A stretch of 64,000 nucleotides of DNA from Thiovibrio sp964588325 (GCA_964588325.1 CAZPOR010000013.1:42197-106196), one strand, 5' to 3'. Positions 6,120 to 15,385 are shown, numbered from the stretch's first letter. Program-made: numbers and translations. The notes: generated by a model from the letters alone, not told the origin.

Positions 6120-7289
6120 ATGCAAGACGAGCTTGAGAACGATACGGCAGGAATATCCGATGACTCGGGGTTGACGCACGCGGTTCCTCCGATTCAGGGA
6201 TTTGAGCGGGCATTGGTTGATCAGGACACCGAGCAGCAATGGGTTCCGGTTTCCGATCGCAAGATCCGGGTGGGTATCATTGGCTATGGCGTGTGTGGAT
6301 TCGGTGCCGATTTCTCTTTTCAGGATCATCCGAATGTAACGGTCACGGCGGTTGCCGATCTTGTGCCCGAGCAGTGCGCCGCGTTGGCAAAAGCCTGTCG
6401 CTGTCAGAAGATGTACGGAACGGGCGAGGAACTTATCCGAGACGAGGCGGTCGAAGCTGTTTTCATTGCCACGGATGCGCCCAGCCACGCGCGCCTCGCC
6501 ATCGCGGCTCTCCAAGCCGGAAAGCACGTTGCCTCGGCCGTGCCGGCCGTTTTCGGGTCCCTGGAAGACGCCGATGCGCTTTTCGCTGCGGCCAGGAGCT
6601 CTGCCGGGAAGTACATGATGTTTGAGACCTCCTATTTCCATGGCGATCTCTACGCCATGCGCGAGATGTACAGGGCGGGAGCCCTTGGCAGGCTGATTTA
6701 CTCCGAGGCCGAGTACCTGCATTACCTGGGAACGCCTCTGCCCGCATACGGGGCATGGCGTACGGGGTTGCCGCCGCAATGGTATCCAACCCACACCAAT
6801 GCCTATTACGTTGGGGTTACAGGCGGCTCCTTCACGGAAGTATCGTGCATGGGCATGCCCAGCGCCATTCCACACCTGCAGGCCAAGAACAACCGCTTCG
6901 GCAATCCGTTCGGCACCGAGATCGCGCTGTTCCGCACCAGTGAAGGAGGCATGGCCCGGATGGCGGTCAGTTGGGAGATACCGGGCACCGGTGACGAAAC
7001 GGGTCGCATCTGGACCGAGAAGGGAATCTTCGACCGTGTTTTCAAAGGCATGGATGGGAAGGAGGCGCCCTTGATCAAACGGCCGCCTCTGCCGCCGGGA
7101 GTTCAGCCCGCTGGCCACGGCGGATCGCACGGCTATCTGATGAGTGAGTTCATCGAGGCTATCCTGCAGGACCGCACGCCGCTTGTGGACATTGCCCAGG
7201 CATTGAACCTGACGGTGCCCGGCATTGTCGCGCACCAGTCGGCGATGCGGAACGGGGAATTGCTGAAGATTCCGCAGTATATTCTTTGA
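6120..7289 (+). CDS. Gfo/Idh/MocA-family oxidoreductase
   Basis: 389 residues. After a 48-residue poorly conserved leader comes a Rossmann NAD(P) domain (VGIIGYGVCG at about 51-60), then 'VFIATDAPSHARLAIAALQAGKHV', which carries the usual dinucleotide/substrate segment. The second half is the alpha/beta domain with THTNAYY and 'GMARMAVSWEIPGTG'. Members oxidise or reduce sugar and inositol carbons, or hydrolyse glycosides by a redox route. The substrate cannot be told. The gene stands alone between mobile-element debris and a palindromic repeat, so it may be acquired. ATG 6120 is the only reasonable start seen; its ribosome site is weak. Confidence 0.8.
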   Translation: MQDELENDTAGISDDSGLTHAVPPIQGFERALVDQDTEQQWVPVSDRKIRVGIIGYGVCGFGADFSFQDHPNVTVTAVADLVPEQCAALAKACRCQKMYGTGEELIRDEAVEAVFIATDAPSHARLAIAALQAGKHVASAVPAVFGSLEDADALFAAARSSAGKYMMFETSYFHGDLYAMREMYRAGALGRLIYSEAEYLHYLGTPLPAYGAWRTGLPPQWYPTHTNAYYVGVTGGSFTEVSCMGMPSAIPHLQAKNNRFGNPFGTEIALFRTSEGGMARMAVSWEIPGTGDETGRIWTEKGIFDRVFKGMDGKEAPLIKRPPLPPGVQPAGHGGSHGYLMSEFIEAILQDRTPLVDIAQALNLTVPGIVAHQSAMRNGELLKIPQYIL

Positions 7290-7322
7290 TTGGTAATTCT
7301 GAAGGCTGATGGTTTATCAATG

Positions 7323-7399
7323 CTTCGACAGGCTCAGCATGAACGGAAGAAACTATAATGATTTCATGATGATTACCGTTCGCCCTGAGCCTGTCGAAG
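7323..7399. repeat. Palindromic intergenic repeat (CTTCGACAGGCTCAG type)
   Basis: Arms 7323-7346 and 7376-7399 are near-perfect reverse complements (TTCGACAGGCTCAG / CTGAGCCTGTCGAA), with a 29-nt loop. This motif is a common dispersed repeat in many bacteria. It sits between two convergent genes and could also stop transcription. Confidence 0.8.
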
Positions 7400-7465
7400 G
7401 GTCTTTCCCTCTTTTTGCAAGAGGCTCATATTGCACTGCGGCAAGGAGATTGAAACACGGGAGCG

Positions 7466-8200
7466 TCAGCCTTCAGCCTTCAGTTTCCCCTTGAATGGCC
7501 GGCTGATGAGAATCCCTGCCTCGTACAGCCCGAAAAGCGGCACGGCAAGCAGGATGGCGGACAAGATATCGCCTGCGGTGAGCAGAAAGGCGAGGACCAG
7601 GATGGCGAGATAAAAGTATTTCCGCTGCCTGGAAAAATACCCCTTACTCACGATCCCTGCCTTGGCCACCATGACCATGAGAAACGGCACCTCAAAGGCC
7701 AGGCCGAAGGCCAGCGAGGTCCTGGCCACGAAGCTGAGATAGGCGTCAAGCCGGAGCAGGGGCTCCAACTGCGCATCGGCAAAGCTCAGCAGAAAAGAAA
7801 GCGTCCTCGGCAGCACCACCCAATAAGCAAACACCACCCCGCCTGCAAAAAGAATCGTGGCCCAGAAAACCACGGTTTGCGCCAGCCTGCGTTCATGGCG
7901 GTGCAGCCCCGGCGCGATGAACATCCATAATTGATAGCAACAGACCGGAAAACCAAGAATCAGCCCGGCCAGCAGGGAAATCTTCAGATAGCTGACAAAG
8001 GCCTCGGTGAGGTTGGTGTAGACGAGCTTGGCGAGAGTGGGGTGGCCCGTGATCAGGGGGACCATGAGAAAGCGGACGAGGTGTTCGGAAAAGGCATAGG
8101 CAATCAGGGTGGCCGCCACGATGGCCAGAAAGGAGACCATCACCCGGTTGCGCAGCTCCCTAAGATGCTGGGAGAAAAAGCCTGACAGCCCCTCGCTCAT
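7466..8200 (-). CDS. tatC: Sec-independent protein translocase subunit TatC
   Basis: 244 residues, normal length. Six membrane helices; conserved N-terminal 'HLRELRNRVMVSF' (cytoplasmic, signal-peptide binding), 'LVYTNLTEAFVSYLKIS' and 'FGLAFEVPF' containing the family glutamate. TatC binds twin-arginine signal peptides and, with TatB, forms the receptor that exports folded cofactor-containing proteins across the inner membrane. It overlaps the end of tatB by 4 nt, so the two are co-translated. No tatA-like second gene is present here. Confidence 0.95.
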   Translation of the reverse strand: MSEGLSGFFSQHLRELRNRVMVSFLAIVAATLIAYAFSEHLVRFLMVPLITGHPTLAKLVYTNLTEAFVSYLKISLLAGLILGFPVCCYQLWMFIAPGLHRHERRLAQTVVFWATILFAGGVVFAYWVVLPRTLSFLLSFADAQLEPLLRLDAYLSFVARTSLAFGLAFEVPFLMVMVAKAGIVSKGYFSRQRKYFYLAILVLAFLLTAGDILSAILLAVPLFGLYEAGILISRPFKGKLKAEG

Positions 8201-8556
8201 CCTGCGGGCTTCTCTTCTTTGGACTCGGGGGCCTCGGGGCCCTCGGCTTCGGCGGCCATCACAACCGGCGTGGATTCAGGGGAAGAGACCGCGTCGATCT
8301 CCACCGCACCGGGCTCGGGAACCGAGGTGGAGGGCAGATTGGGGTAGGCATCTCCCAGCTTCTGCTGCCACGGGTCCTGCCCCAGCTCATCCTTCATATC
8401 CTCGTGCAGGCTCTCCTTGAGGGATGAGGCTGTTTTTTTCAGGTCCAGCACCACCTTGGCAATGGATTTCGCCATTTCCGGAAGCTTTTCCGGGCCCACC
8501 ACGATAAGCGCGATGCCCAGGATCAGAATCAACTCGGGAAGCCCTATGCCAAACAT
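8197..8556 (-). CDS. tatB: Sec-independent protein translocase subunit TatB
   Basis: 119 residues from the ATG at 8556, which has GAGG 8-9 nt upstream; a longer reading frame lacks conservation. One N-terminal membrane helix (GLPELILILGIALIVVG) is followed by the hinge GPEKLP and an amphipathic helix. A long acidic, Ala/Pro/Glu-rich tail follows, as in TatB rather than the shorter TatA. It partners TatC in twin-arginine substrate recognition and is first in a tatB-tatC operon. Confidence 0.9.
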   Translation of the reverse strand: MFGIGLPELILILGIALIVVGPEKLPEMAKSIAKVVLDLKKTASSLKESLHEDMKDELGQDPWQQKLGDAYPNLPSTSVPEPGAVEIDAVSSPESTPVVMAAEAEGPEAPESKEEKPAG

Positions 8557-8699
8557 GCAATTGCCTCGGTAGGTCCGCAGAAAAAATCCGGTCTGCCGCA
8601 AAAATCAGCGACGCCGCACGCCCATCACTCCAGGGGGCAATCTACGGCATTTGCCGGAGGGTGTCAAGACAGGCCGCAGAAGCACGCGGGCCTCCGCGA

Positions 8700-8728
8700 T
8701 TGACTTTTTATTTTCCTTTGGCTATGGT
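8700..8728 (+). promoter_or_regulatory. Candidate sigma-70 promoter for purA
   Basis: TTGACT (8700-8705), exactly 17 nt, TATGGT (8723-8728), about 85 nt before the purA ATG. A small stem (GAGCC/GGCTC, about 8762-8777) lies in the leader. Confidence 0.55.
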
Positions 8729-8819
8729 GCCTGGTGCTGCACCCAACACGATAAAAACCATGAGCCCCTCGCGGCTCACTGATAACCTTATTTTCGGATG
8801 ATTGCGGAGGAAAAGCAAG

Positions 8820-10118
8820 ATGGCCAATGTGGTAATTGTCGGGACGCAATGGGGCGATGAGGGCAAGGGCAAGATCGTCGACCTGTTGACGGAGCACGCC
8901 GATTTCGTGGTGCGCTTTCAGGGCGGCAACAACGCGGGCCACACCCTGGTGGTGGACGGCAAAAAGTACGTCTTCCACCTCATCCCCTCCGGCATCCTCT
9001 ACGAAAACAAGATGTGCTTCATCGGCAACGGCGTGGTCCTCGACCCCGGCGTTTTGCTCGAGGAGATGGACAAACTGGCGGCCAGCGGCCTGCCGGTGAA
9101 TCCGCAGCGCTTGATGATCAGCGAGCGCGCCCATCTGATCATGCCCTACCATCGGCTCTTGGACTCCTGCAGCGAATCGGCCCTGGCCAGCGGCAAGAAG
9201 ATCGGCACCACCGGCCGGGGCATCGGCCCCTGCTACGGCGACAAGATCCTGCGCAAGGGCATCAAGGCTGGGGATCTGCTGGACTCCGGCTCGCTCATGG
9301 AAAAAATCCGCGAAAACCTTGAGGAAAAGAATTTCCTGTTCAGCAAGAAATTCAACACCGACCCGATCGCGCCCGAAACGGTGTACGACGAGTACATGAA
9401 ACACGCCCAGCGGCTTGCCCCCTATATCGACAACGTTTCCGTGGCCCTGGACGAGGGCCGCAAGGCAGGCAAGCACATCCTCTTTGAAGGCGCCCAGGGC
9501 ACCCAGTTGGACATCGACCACGGCACCTACCCCTTTGTCACTTCCTCGAACACCGTGGCGGGAAACGCCTGCACCGGCAGCGGCTTCGGCCCCTCCCACA
9601 TCGACTGCGTCATCGGCATCCTCAAGGCCTACACCACCAGGGTTGGCGAGGGGCCATTCCCCACCGAGCTGCTGGACGGAGTGGGTGACGAGTTGCAGCA
9701 AAAAGGCGGGGAAGTCGGCGCCACCACCGGGCGCAAGCGCCGCTGCGGCTGGCTCGACGGCGTGATCGCCCGCGAGGCTGTGCGGTTGAACGGCATCAAC
9801 GGGTTGGCCATCACCAAGCTCGATGTCTTGAGCGGCCAGCCGACCCTGAAGCTGGCCACCAGCTACGAGGCGGACGGCAAGAAGATGACAGCCCTGCCCG
9901 GCAACATCAAGACCCTGGCCAAGCTCAAGCCGGTGTACGAAAACCTCGCGGGCTGGAGCGAAGAGATCACCCAGGCCAACAGCGTGGACGATCTGCCGGC
10001 CAAGGCCCGCGACTATGTAAAACGCATCGAGGAGTTCACCGAGACCCCGGCCTACATCCTTTCCGTGGGCCCAGGCCGGGAGCAGACCATGCTCATCAGG
10101 AACCCCTTCCAAAAATAA
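8820..10118 (+). CDS. purA: Adenylosuccinate synthetase
   Basis: 432 residues. It joins IMP and aspartate using GTP to make adenylosuccinate, the first committed step to AMP. Landmarks: GTQWGDEGKGK near the N-terminus (GTP loop and catalytic Asp), GGNNAGHT (about 38-45), 'GTTGRGIGPCY', 'FEGAQGTQLDIDHGTYPFVT' and 'TGRKRRCGWLD' (IMP/GTP binding). Start ATG 8820 follows GGAGG by about 9 nt; an upstream in-frame extension of six residues is not conserved. An AMP-handling enzyme (nucleosidase) follows 15 nt later. Confidence 0.97.
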   Translation: MANVVIVGTQWGDEGKGKIVDLLTEHADFVVRFQGGNNAGHTLVVDGKKYVFHLIPSGILYENKMCFIGNGVVLDPGVLLEEMDKLAASGLPVNPQRLMISERAHLIMPYHRLLDSCSESALASGKKIGTTGRGIGPCYGDKILRKGIKAGDLLDSGSLMEKIRENLEEKNFLFSKKFNTDPIAPETVYDEYMKHAQRLAPYIDNVSVALDEGRKAGKHILFEGAQGTQLDIDHGTYPFVTSSNTVAGNACTGSGFGPSHIDCVIGILKAYTTRVGEGPFPTELLDGVGDELQQKGGEVGATTGRKRRCGWLDGVIAREAVRLNGINGLAITKLDVLSGQPTLKLATSYEADGKKMTALPGNIKTLAKLKPVYENLAGWSEEITQANSVDDLPAKARDYVKRIEEFTETPAYILSVGPGREQTMLIRNPFQK

Positions 10119-10133
10119 CCAGAAGGAACCTGC

Positions 10134-10910
10134 ATGAGCACAGAACTGCGGCCCGACAGTTATGCCCGGCACACCCTGGAGCGCTATACCGGCTCCAGCG
10201 TCAAGGACTTCGGCTCCCATATCCTGCTCTGCAACTTCCACCGCTATATCGACGACTTCGCCCGCATCACCGGCAACCCGGTCCAGCGCGGGCATTGGAG
10301 CGTAGTCCACGACCGCAAGCACGACCTGAGCATCATCAACCACGGGGTGGGCTCACCCTCGGCGGGCATTGTCATGCACTGCCTCTCTTTTCTCGACGAG
10401 ATAAAATGCGTGCTCATGCTCGGCATGTGCGGCGGCATCGACGATGCGCTGGAGATCGGCGACATCATCATCCCCACCGCCAGCATCCGCGACGAAGGCA
10501 CCAGCCCGCACTATCTGCCCAAGGATGTCCCTGCCCTGCCATCCATCCACGTCAACCGCATCTGCGAACAGGTCATCACCAGCGAGCTGAAGATGGTACC
10601 CAAGTCGGGCATCCTGATGACCACCGACTACCGGATGTGGGAGTTTGACGCCGAGTTCATCCAGTACATCCGCAAGCACCGGATCATGGCCATCGACATG
10701 GAGATCGCCACCCTGTTCGCGGTGGGCTATGCCCTCAATGTGCCCACCGGCGCCATGATGCTGGTCTCCGACCTGCCGCTCAAAAAAGGCGGCATCAAGA
10801 GCAAGGACAGCGCCGAGGAGATATTCCTCACCTACACCCAGGAGCATCTGCAGATGGGCCTCAAGGTCATGGAAACCGCCTGCCTGGACAAAAGAACCCC
10901 GCTCGGCTGA
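10134..10910 (+). CDS. amn: Short-form AMP nucleosidase (nucleoside phosphorylase fold)
   Basis: 258 residues of the PNP/UDP phosphorylase superfamily, matching the C-terminal catalytic part of AMP nucleosidase without the extra N-terminal domain of the E. coli enzyme. Motifs include 'NHGVGSPSAGIVMHCLSFL', 'LMLGMCGGIDD', MTTDYRMWEFD and 'IDMEIATLFAVGYALNV' (ribose-binding Glu), plus SDLPLKKGG. Expected reaction: AMP to adenine and ribose 5-phosphate. AGAAGGA precedes the ATG. It lies directly after purA, so synthesis and breakdown of AMP may be co-expressed. Confidence 0.8.
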   Translation: MSTELRPDSYARHTLERYTGSSVKDFGSHILLCNFHRYIDDFARITGNPVQRGHWSVVHDRKHDLSIINHGVGSPSAGIVMHCLSFLDEIKCVLMLGMCGGIDDALEIGDIIIPTASIRDEGTSPHYLPKDVPALPSIHVNRICEQVITSELKMVPKSGILMTTDYRMWEFDAEFIQYIRKHRIMAIDMEIATLFAVGYALNVPTGAMMLVSDLPLKKGGIKSKDSAEEIFLTYTQEHLQMGLKVMETACLDKRTPLG

Positions 10911-10920
10911 TGCCCGAAAT

Positions 10921-12273
10921 ATGTCCCGCCATATCGTCCACCTCTCGCTGACCGCCAAAGACACCCCAGACCGCCAGAGCGAACAGCCCCCCGTGTTTTT
11001 TGAAGCGGTTCCCTCGGAAACGCACACCATCACCATCGATCCGCGCAAGCGCTTCCAGAAAATGGAAGGCTTTGGCGGCGCATTCACTGAAGCGGCAGCC
11101 GTCACTTGGCAGAAACTCCCGGCGGAAAAGCAGGTCGAAGTCATGCGGGCCTACTTCGACCCGCTTAATGGCCTGGGGTATACCATGGGGCGGACGCATA
11201 TCAACAGTTGCGATTTTGCCCTGGGGAATTACGCCCATGATGAAGTGGAGGGCGATTTTAGCCTGCAACACTTTTCCATTGCCCGTGACCGCGCCGCTGT
11301 TCTGCCCATGCTCAAGGAAGCCCTGCGCATCAGCGGCGGCCTGAAGCTGTTCGCATCCCCTTGGAGCCCGCCGGCGTGGATGAAAACCAACGGGCAGATG
11401 AACGGCGGCGGCCGGTTGCTCCCTGAATGCCGTGATGTGTGGGCGCGTTACTACTGCCGCTACATCCGGGAATATGAAAAAGAAGGCATCCCCTTCTGGG
11501 GCCTCACCCTCCAGAATGAACCGGAAGCCAGCCAATCCTGGGATTCCTGCCTGTACTCCGCCGAGGAAGAGCGCGATTTTGTCCGTGATTATTTGGGGCC
11601 TACTCTACAAAAAGAGGGGCTGGGCCATCTCAAGCTGATGATTTGGGACCATAACCGGGACGCCATCTACGAGCGCGCCAGAGTGGTGTACGATGACCCC
11701 CAGGCCGCGCAATATGTGTGGGGTGCGGCGTTTCACTGGTATGTGGGGGACCATTTCGACAATCTGACCGCCGTGCACGAAGCCTTTCCGGATAAACAGT
11801 TGCTCTTCAGCGAAGGATGTCAGGAAGGCGGCCCGCACCTAGGCGAATGGGGCGTGGGCGAGCGCTACGGGCGTTCGCTCATCAACGACCTGAACCGCTG
11901 GACCGTGGCATGGGTGGACTGGAATCTCATGCTGGATGCGCGCGGCGGCCCCAATCATGTGGGCAATTATTGCAGCGCACCCATCCTGGTGGATACAGGG
12001 GCCGGTCTGCCGCTGTATCAGAGCTCCTTCTATTATCTCGGCCATTTCTCCCGCTACATCCGCCCCGGCGCCGAACGCATCCTGCACGCCACCACCACCG
12101 ATGACCTTGAGACAACGGCCTTCCTCAATCCGGATGGGCAAATCGCTGTCGTGGTCATGAATCGCACGGAGCAGGCGATTGCCTTTGCGCTGCGATGCCA
12201 CAACCACGCTGCCCGGACGATCAGTCCGCCCCACTCCATTATGACCTTGCGGTTTGCCAATTTTTCCGGATAA
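10921..12273 (+). CDS. Glycoside hydrolase family 30 (glucosylceramidase / beta-1,6-glucanase type)
   Basis: 450 residues covering a full GH30 catalytic barrel plus the C-terminal beta domain. Family marks are MEGFGGAFTEAAA (about 48-60), 'ASPWSPPAWMKTNG' (about 145-158), acid/base E200 in LTLQNEP and nucleophile E298 in LLFSEGC. GH30 enzymes are retaining glycosidases acting on glucosylceramide, beta-1,6-glucan or xylan; the substrate here is open. There is no signal peptide, so the enzyme should act in the cytoplasm. It begins 10 nt after the nucleosidase stop and heads a plus-strand cluster with a transporter-like protein, a GH5 and a phosphoesterase. Confidence 0.9.
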   Translation: MSRHIVHLSLTAKDTPDRQSEQPPVFFEAVPSETHTITIDPRKRFQKMEGFGGAFTEAAAVTWQKLPAEKQVEVMRAYFDPLNGLGYTMGRTHINSCDFALGNYAHDEVEGDFSLQHFSIARDRAAVLPMLKEALRISGGLKLFASPWSPPAWMKTNGQMNGGGRLLPECRDVWARYYCRYIREYEKEGIPFWGLTLQNEPEASQSWDSCLYSAEEERDFVRDYLGPTLQKEGLGHLKLMIWDHNRDAIYERARVVYDDPQAAQYVWGAAFHWYVGDHFDNLTAVHEAFPDKQLLFSEGCQEGGPHLGEWGVGERYGRSLINDLNRWTVAWVDWNLMLDARGGPNHVGNYCSAPILVDTGAGLPLYQSSFYYLGHFSRYIRPGAERILHATTTDDLETTAFLNPDGQIAVVVMNRTEQAIAFALRCHNHAARTISPPHSIMTLRFANFSG

Positions 12274-12373
12274 GCTATCGCTCGATGCAATGATTTTCAC
12301 CTCTCCCGCAAGAAGATGTTGACGGAGCCACCGGCTTTCTGTAGGAATTGACAGGGGGACTGGACGGATTGAT

Positions 12374-12475
12374 ATGGCTGGAGCCACCGAAAAAAACGAT
12401 TTCTGCCTGCACGACAACCATGAGGGCAATCAGATGCACGACGTCTTCAGCCTGCCACCCCATCGGATGCCCTGA
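12374..12475 (+). CDS. Possible 33-residue leader ORF coupled to the transporter gene
   Basis: ATG at 12374 opens a short frame (MAGATEKNDF...) rich in His and Asp. Its TGA overlaps the next ATG (TGATG at 12473-12477). The Shine-Dalgarno is poor. It may couple translation of the transporter or be chance. Confidence 0.25.
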   Translation: MAGATEKNDFCLHDNHEGNQMHDVFSLPPHRMP

Positions 12476-14163
12476 TGCCTAACTCCCTCGATTTTCTGGT
12501 TGAATTTCTTCGCCTCTCGAAGCTGTTTTGGTCTTCGAAGCAAAAACTGAAGATTCAAGGCACCACCTTCCTCTTGGCGCTCCTGACCATACTGCAAATG
12601 ATCCTGGCGGTGGTGGTTACCCAGTGGAGCGCGGCGTTGTTCAACGCCCTGGAGCAGCACTCCATGCGCGGCCTTATCACCCAGATCGGCGTGCTGGCGA
12701 TCATCTTTGTCGCCGACATGGCCGTGACCGGATCGCATCTGGTCGTCAAACGCAACCTGCAGATCTATTGGCGCGACTGGCTGACGGACCATGTCATCTC
12801 CCGTTGGATGCGGGATGGCCGCCACTATTTGATCTCCCATCTCCCGGGCGAACACGACAACCCGGATGGACGTATTGCCGAGGATTGCCGGGTCGCCAGC
12901 GAGTCGGCGGTCGCCCTGGGCCACTCGTTATTTTACTGCATTTTGCTGCTGATCGGCTTCTCGCAGGTGCTCTGGTCCCGCTCCGGGGTGGTGACGCTCG
13001 ACCTGGGCGCGTGGCAAATCCCCATTTACGGGCATCTGGTCTGGATCGCGATCATCTATACGGCCTTGGCCTCCTGGCTTGGCTGGCAGGTGAGTCTGCC
13101 CCTGACCGCAGCCACCAACGCCCGGCAATCGGCGGAGGCGGACTTCCGCGCCGGTCTGCTGGAGGCGCAGGAAAACAGCCAGGCCATCGCGTTGATCCAT
13201 GCCAACAGCTATGAACGGCAGCTTTTTCGTGAGCTGTTCTGCAAGATCCGGAATGTCTGGAACACGCAAACCGCGGCATGGCGAAATATCCAGATCTTCA
13301 GCACCGGCTATGCCTCATTGAACATGGCCTTTCCGATCCTGATCTCCGCCCCCCGCTACATCCTGGGGATGATCTCCCTGGGAGCCATGATGCAGGCCGC
13401 CCAGGCGTTCCAACAGATGGTGGGCGCCCTCTCCTGGCCGGTGGGCAATGCGGGCGGAATCGCGGAATGGCGCGCCTCGGTGGAACGCGTTCTGAGTCTT
13501 CTCAAGGTGTTGGATAATGTGGACGAAGAACTGGCTCAACCGGATCACTGGATTCAGGTGAAAAGCTCGGACCGGCCGGTGTTGGCCTTCCGCGACCTCA
13601 GTATCGCCAAATACGACGGGCCGACATTGGCTCAAAACATCACTATGGAGATCGGCCAGGGCGAACATGTGCTGATCACCGGCAACCCTTACACCGGGGC
13701 AAAGCTGTTTCGCGCCATTGCCGGGGTAAGGCCATGGGGCCGCGGGGTCATCGAGCTCCCCAGCCAAGGCCGCCTCTTTTTCATGCCGCCCCGGCCGCAT
13801 CTGCCCACCGGCACCCTGCGCAATGCCATCTGCTATCCAGCCTCCCGCCGGGTTTTCAGCCAGGAACAACTCGAGCAGACGCTGCGTTTGGTTGGCCTTG
13901 AAGACCTCATCGACCAGCTCGACCAGAAGGACAATTGGATCAACACCCTGGCCCGGGGGGAGCAGCAACTCCTGGGCATGGTGCGCCTGTTGCTCAACCG
14001 GCCCCAGTGGATTTTCCTGCAGGAGGCCTTCGACTCCCTGGACCCCAAGGAAGAGGAACGGATGCTGCGCCTGATCTCTGAACAGCTCCCCGATGCCACG
14101 CTGCTTGCAATTTCCCATCTGCCAAACGGCGCTTCCTTCTATGCACGCCGCCTGGCCCTGTGA
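12475..14163 (+). CDS. SbmA/BacA/YddA-type ABC protein with degenerate ATPase
   Basis: 562 residues: a membrane half (helices within about 30-330, ABC_membrane_2/SbmA-BacA type) fused to a C-terminal ATP-binding domain (about 365-562). The ATPase motifs have decayed. Walker A reads GNPYTGAKL (403-411) instead of GxxGxGK[ST]. The Q-loop Gln is Pro (FMPPRP, 436-441), the signature is LARGEQQ (492-498), and Walker B reads IFLQEA with Gln516 for Asp, although Glu517 and His548 remain. ATP hydrolysis is therefore doubtful. SbmA/BacA relatives without an ATPase are driven by proton motive force, which this protein may also use (inference). Relatives move peptides, lipids or cobalamin. It sits between GH30 and GH5 genes. 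Confidence 0.85.
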   Translation: MPNSLDFLVEFLRLSKLFWSSKQKLKIQGTTFLLALLTILQMILAVVVTQWSAALFNALEQHSMRGLITQIGVLAIIFVADMAVTGSHLVVKRNLQIYWRDWLTDHVISRWMRDGRHYLISHLPGEHDNPDGRIAEDCRVASESAVALGHSLFYCILLLIGFSQVLWSRSGVVTLDLGAWQIPIYGHLVWIAIIYTALASWLGWQVSLPLTAATNARQSAEADFRAGLLEAQENSQAIALIHANSYERQLFRELFCKIRNVWNTQTAAWRNIQIFSTGYASLNMAFPILISAPRYILGMISLGAMMQAAQAFQQMVGALSWPVGNAGGIAEWRASVERVLSLLKVLDNVDEELAQPDHWIQVKSSDRPVLAFRDLSIAKYDGPTLAQNITMEIGQGEHVLITGNPYTGAKLFRAIAGVRPWGRGVIELPSQGRLFFMPPRPHLPTGTLRNAICYPASRRVFSQEQLEQTLRLVGLEDLIDQLDQKDNWINTLARGEQQLLGMVRLLLNRPQWIFLQEAFDSLDPKEEERMLRLISEQLPDATLLAISHLPNGASFYARRLAL

Positions 14164-14185
14164 AACCCTTTAAGGAAGACCAACG

Positions 14186-15361
14186 ATGACTCCCAAAACG
14201 GTGCACGAATCCGGCAGCAAACTCCGCGGCGTCAATCTCGGCGGCTGGCTGGTGTTGGAAAAATGGATCACCCCGAGTCTGTTCGAGGGGCTGCAAGCCA
14301 CCGACGAAACCTCCTACTGCGTTGAGCTGGGCGAGGTTGAGGCTACCCGGCGCCTGCACCACCACTGGAACACCTTCATCACCCGCGACGACTTCGGTTG
14401 GCTGAAAAATGCCGGCATCAATGCGGTGCGGTTGCCGGTCGGCCACTGGCTTTTCGGCAAGGACTATCCCTACCACCGCAGTTATCAGGGGACGCGCTAT
14501 CCCTTCGTGGAAGGGGGGCTTGCCATCGTCGACAAGGTCTTTGAGTGGGCCGGGGAGTTCGACCTGCGGGTGGTTCTCGACCTCCATGCCGCGCCGGGGT
14601 GCCAGAACGGCTTCGACAACGGCGGCATCCTCGACGTGTGCGAGTGGCATACCAGCGAGGAGTACATCGAACACTCCCTGGCTCTGCTGGAACGGTTGGC
14701 CGAGCGGTACGCCGGTCACCCGGCGCTGCACGGCATCGAGACGCTCAATGAACCGCGCTGGGATATCCCCACCGATCTGCTGAAGCGCTTCAACCTCGAT
14801 GCCTACCAACGCATCCGCCGCCACTGCCCGCCCGAGCGGGTGACGGTGGTGTTCCACGACGGCTTCCGCAACTTCCGGGAGTATGCAGGGTTCCTCCAGG
14901 AGCCGGAGTTCCGCAACGTGGCCCTCGATATCCACCGCTATCAATGCTTTATGGATTACGACACCAGCCTGGACATCTTCGGGCACATCATAAAGAGCGC
15001 CGGAGAGTGGCGGGACGAAGCGGACGAGATCATCCGCGAGTCGGGCTATCAGGTGTATTGCGGGGAATGGAGTCTGGGCCTGGACCTGAGGGTCGTCTCC
15101 CTCTGGGCGGAGGGGCCGTTCAACCATGCCCTGGAGGAAATGGATCTCTTTCAGATGTCGGCGGCCTATCGCGGCTACGCCTCGGCCCAGGTGCTGACCT
15201 TCGAAAAATACGCCGGGTGGTTCTTCTGGACGTACCGGACCGAGACCACTCCGGAATGGTGCTATCGGGACTGCGTAGATCAGGGATTCTTTCCCAACAT
15301 GGGACGGCCGGAGCAGTTTTCCGGCATCCGAGGGACCCTGGAACGGGCCAAAAATTCATAA
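14186..15361 (+). CDS. Glycoside hydrolase family 5 (exo-beta-1,3-glucanase type)
   Basis: 391 residues. 'RGVNLGGWLVLEKWITPSLF' (about 14-33) is the hallmark start of GH5 exo-beta-1,3-glucanases. It continues with NAVRLPVGHW, 'LDLHAAPGCQNGFDNGG' (about 131-147), acid/base E189 in IETLNEP and nucleophile E294 in YCGEWS. The enzyme should be a retaining beta-glucanase. There is no signal peptide or membrane segment, so it is predicted to be cytoplasmic like its GH30 neighbour. AAGGAAG lies before the ATG, and it is 22 nt after the transporter gene. Confidence 0.9.
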   Translation: MTPKTVHESGSKLRGVNLGGWLVLEKWITPSLFEGLQATDETSYCVELGEVEATRRLHHHWNTFITRDDFGWLKNAGINAVRLPVGHWLFGKDYPYHRSYQGTRYPFVEGGLAIVDKVFEWAGEFDLRVVLDLHAAPGCQNGFDNGGILDVCEWHTSEEYIEHSLALLERLAERYAGHPALHGIETLNEPRWDIPTDLLKRFNLDAYQRIRRHCPPERVTVVFHDGFRNFREYAGFLQEPEFRNVALDIHRYQCFMDYDTSLDIFGHIIKSAGEWRDEADEIIRESGYQVYCGEWSLGLDLRVVSLWAEGPFNHALEEMDLFQMSAAYRGYASAQVLTFEKYAGWFFWTYRTETTPEWCYRDCVDQGFFPNMGRPEQFSGIRGTLERAKNS

Positions 15362-15385
15362 ACCTGACCTCGGGAGGACCAGGCC

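Noticed and set aside
5824..6174. 116-codon frame before the Gfo/Idh gene
   Set aside because: No ribosome site or homology, begins in repeat debris and overlaps the real start region.
8664..10343. 559-codon open frame on the minus strand across purA
   Set aside because: It lies opposite purA in a GC-rich region, has a Val/Gly/Ala/Asp-biased shadow composition and no conserved motifs.
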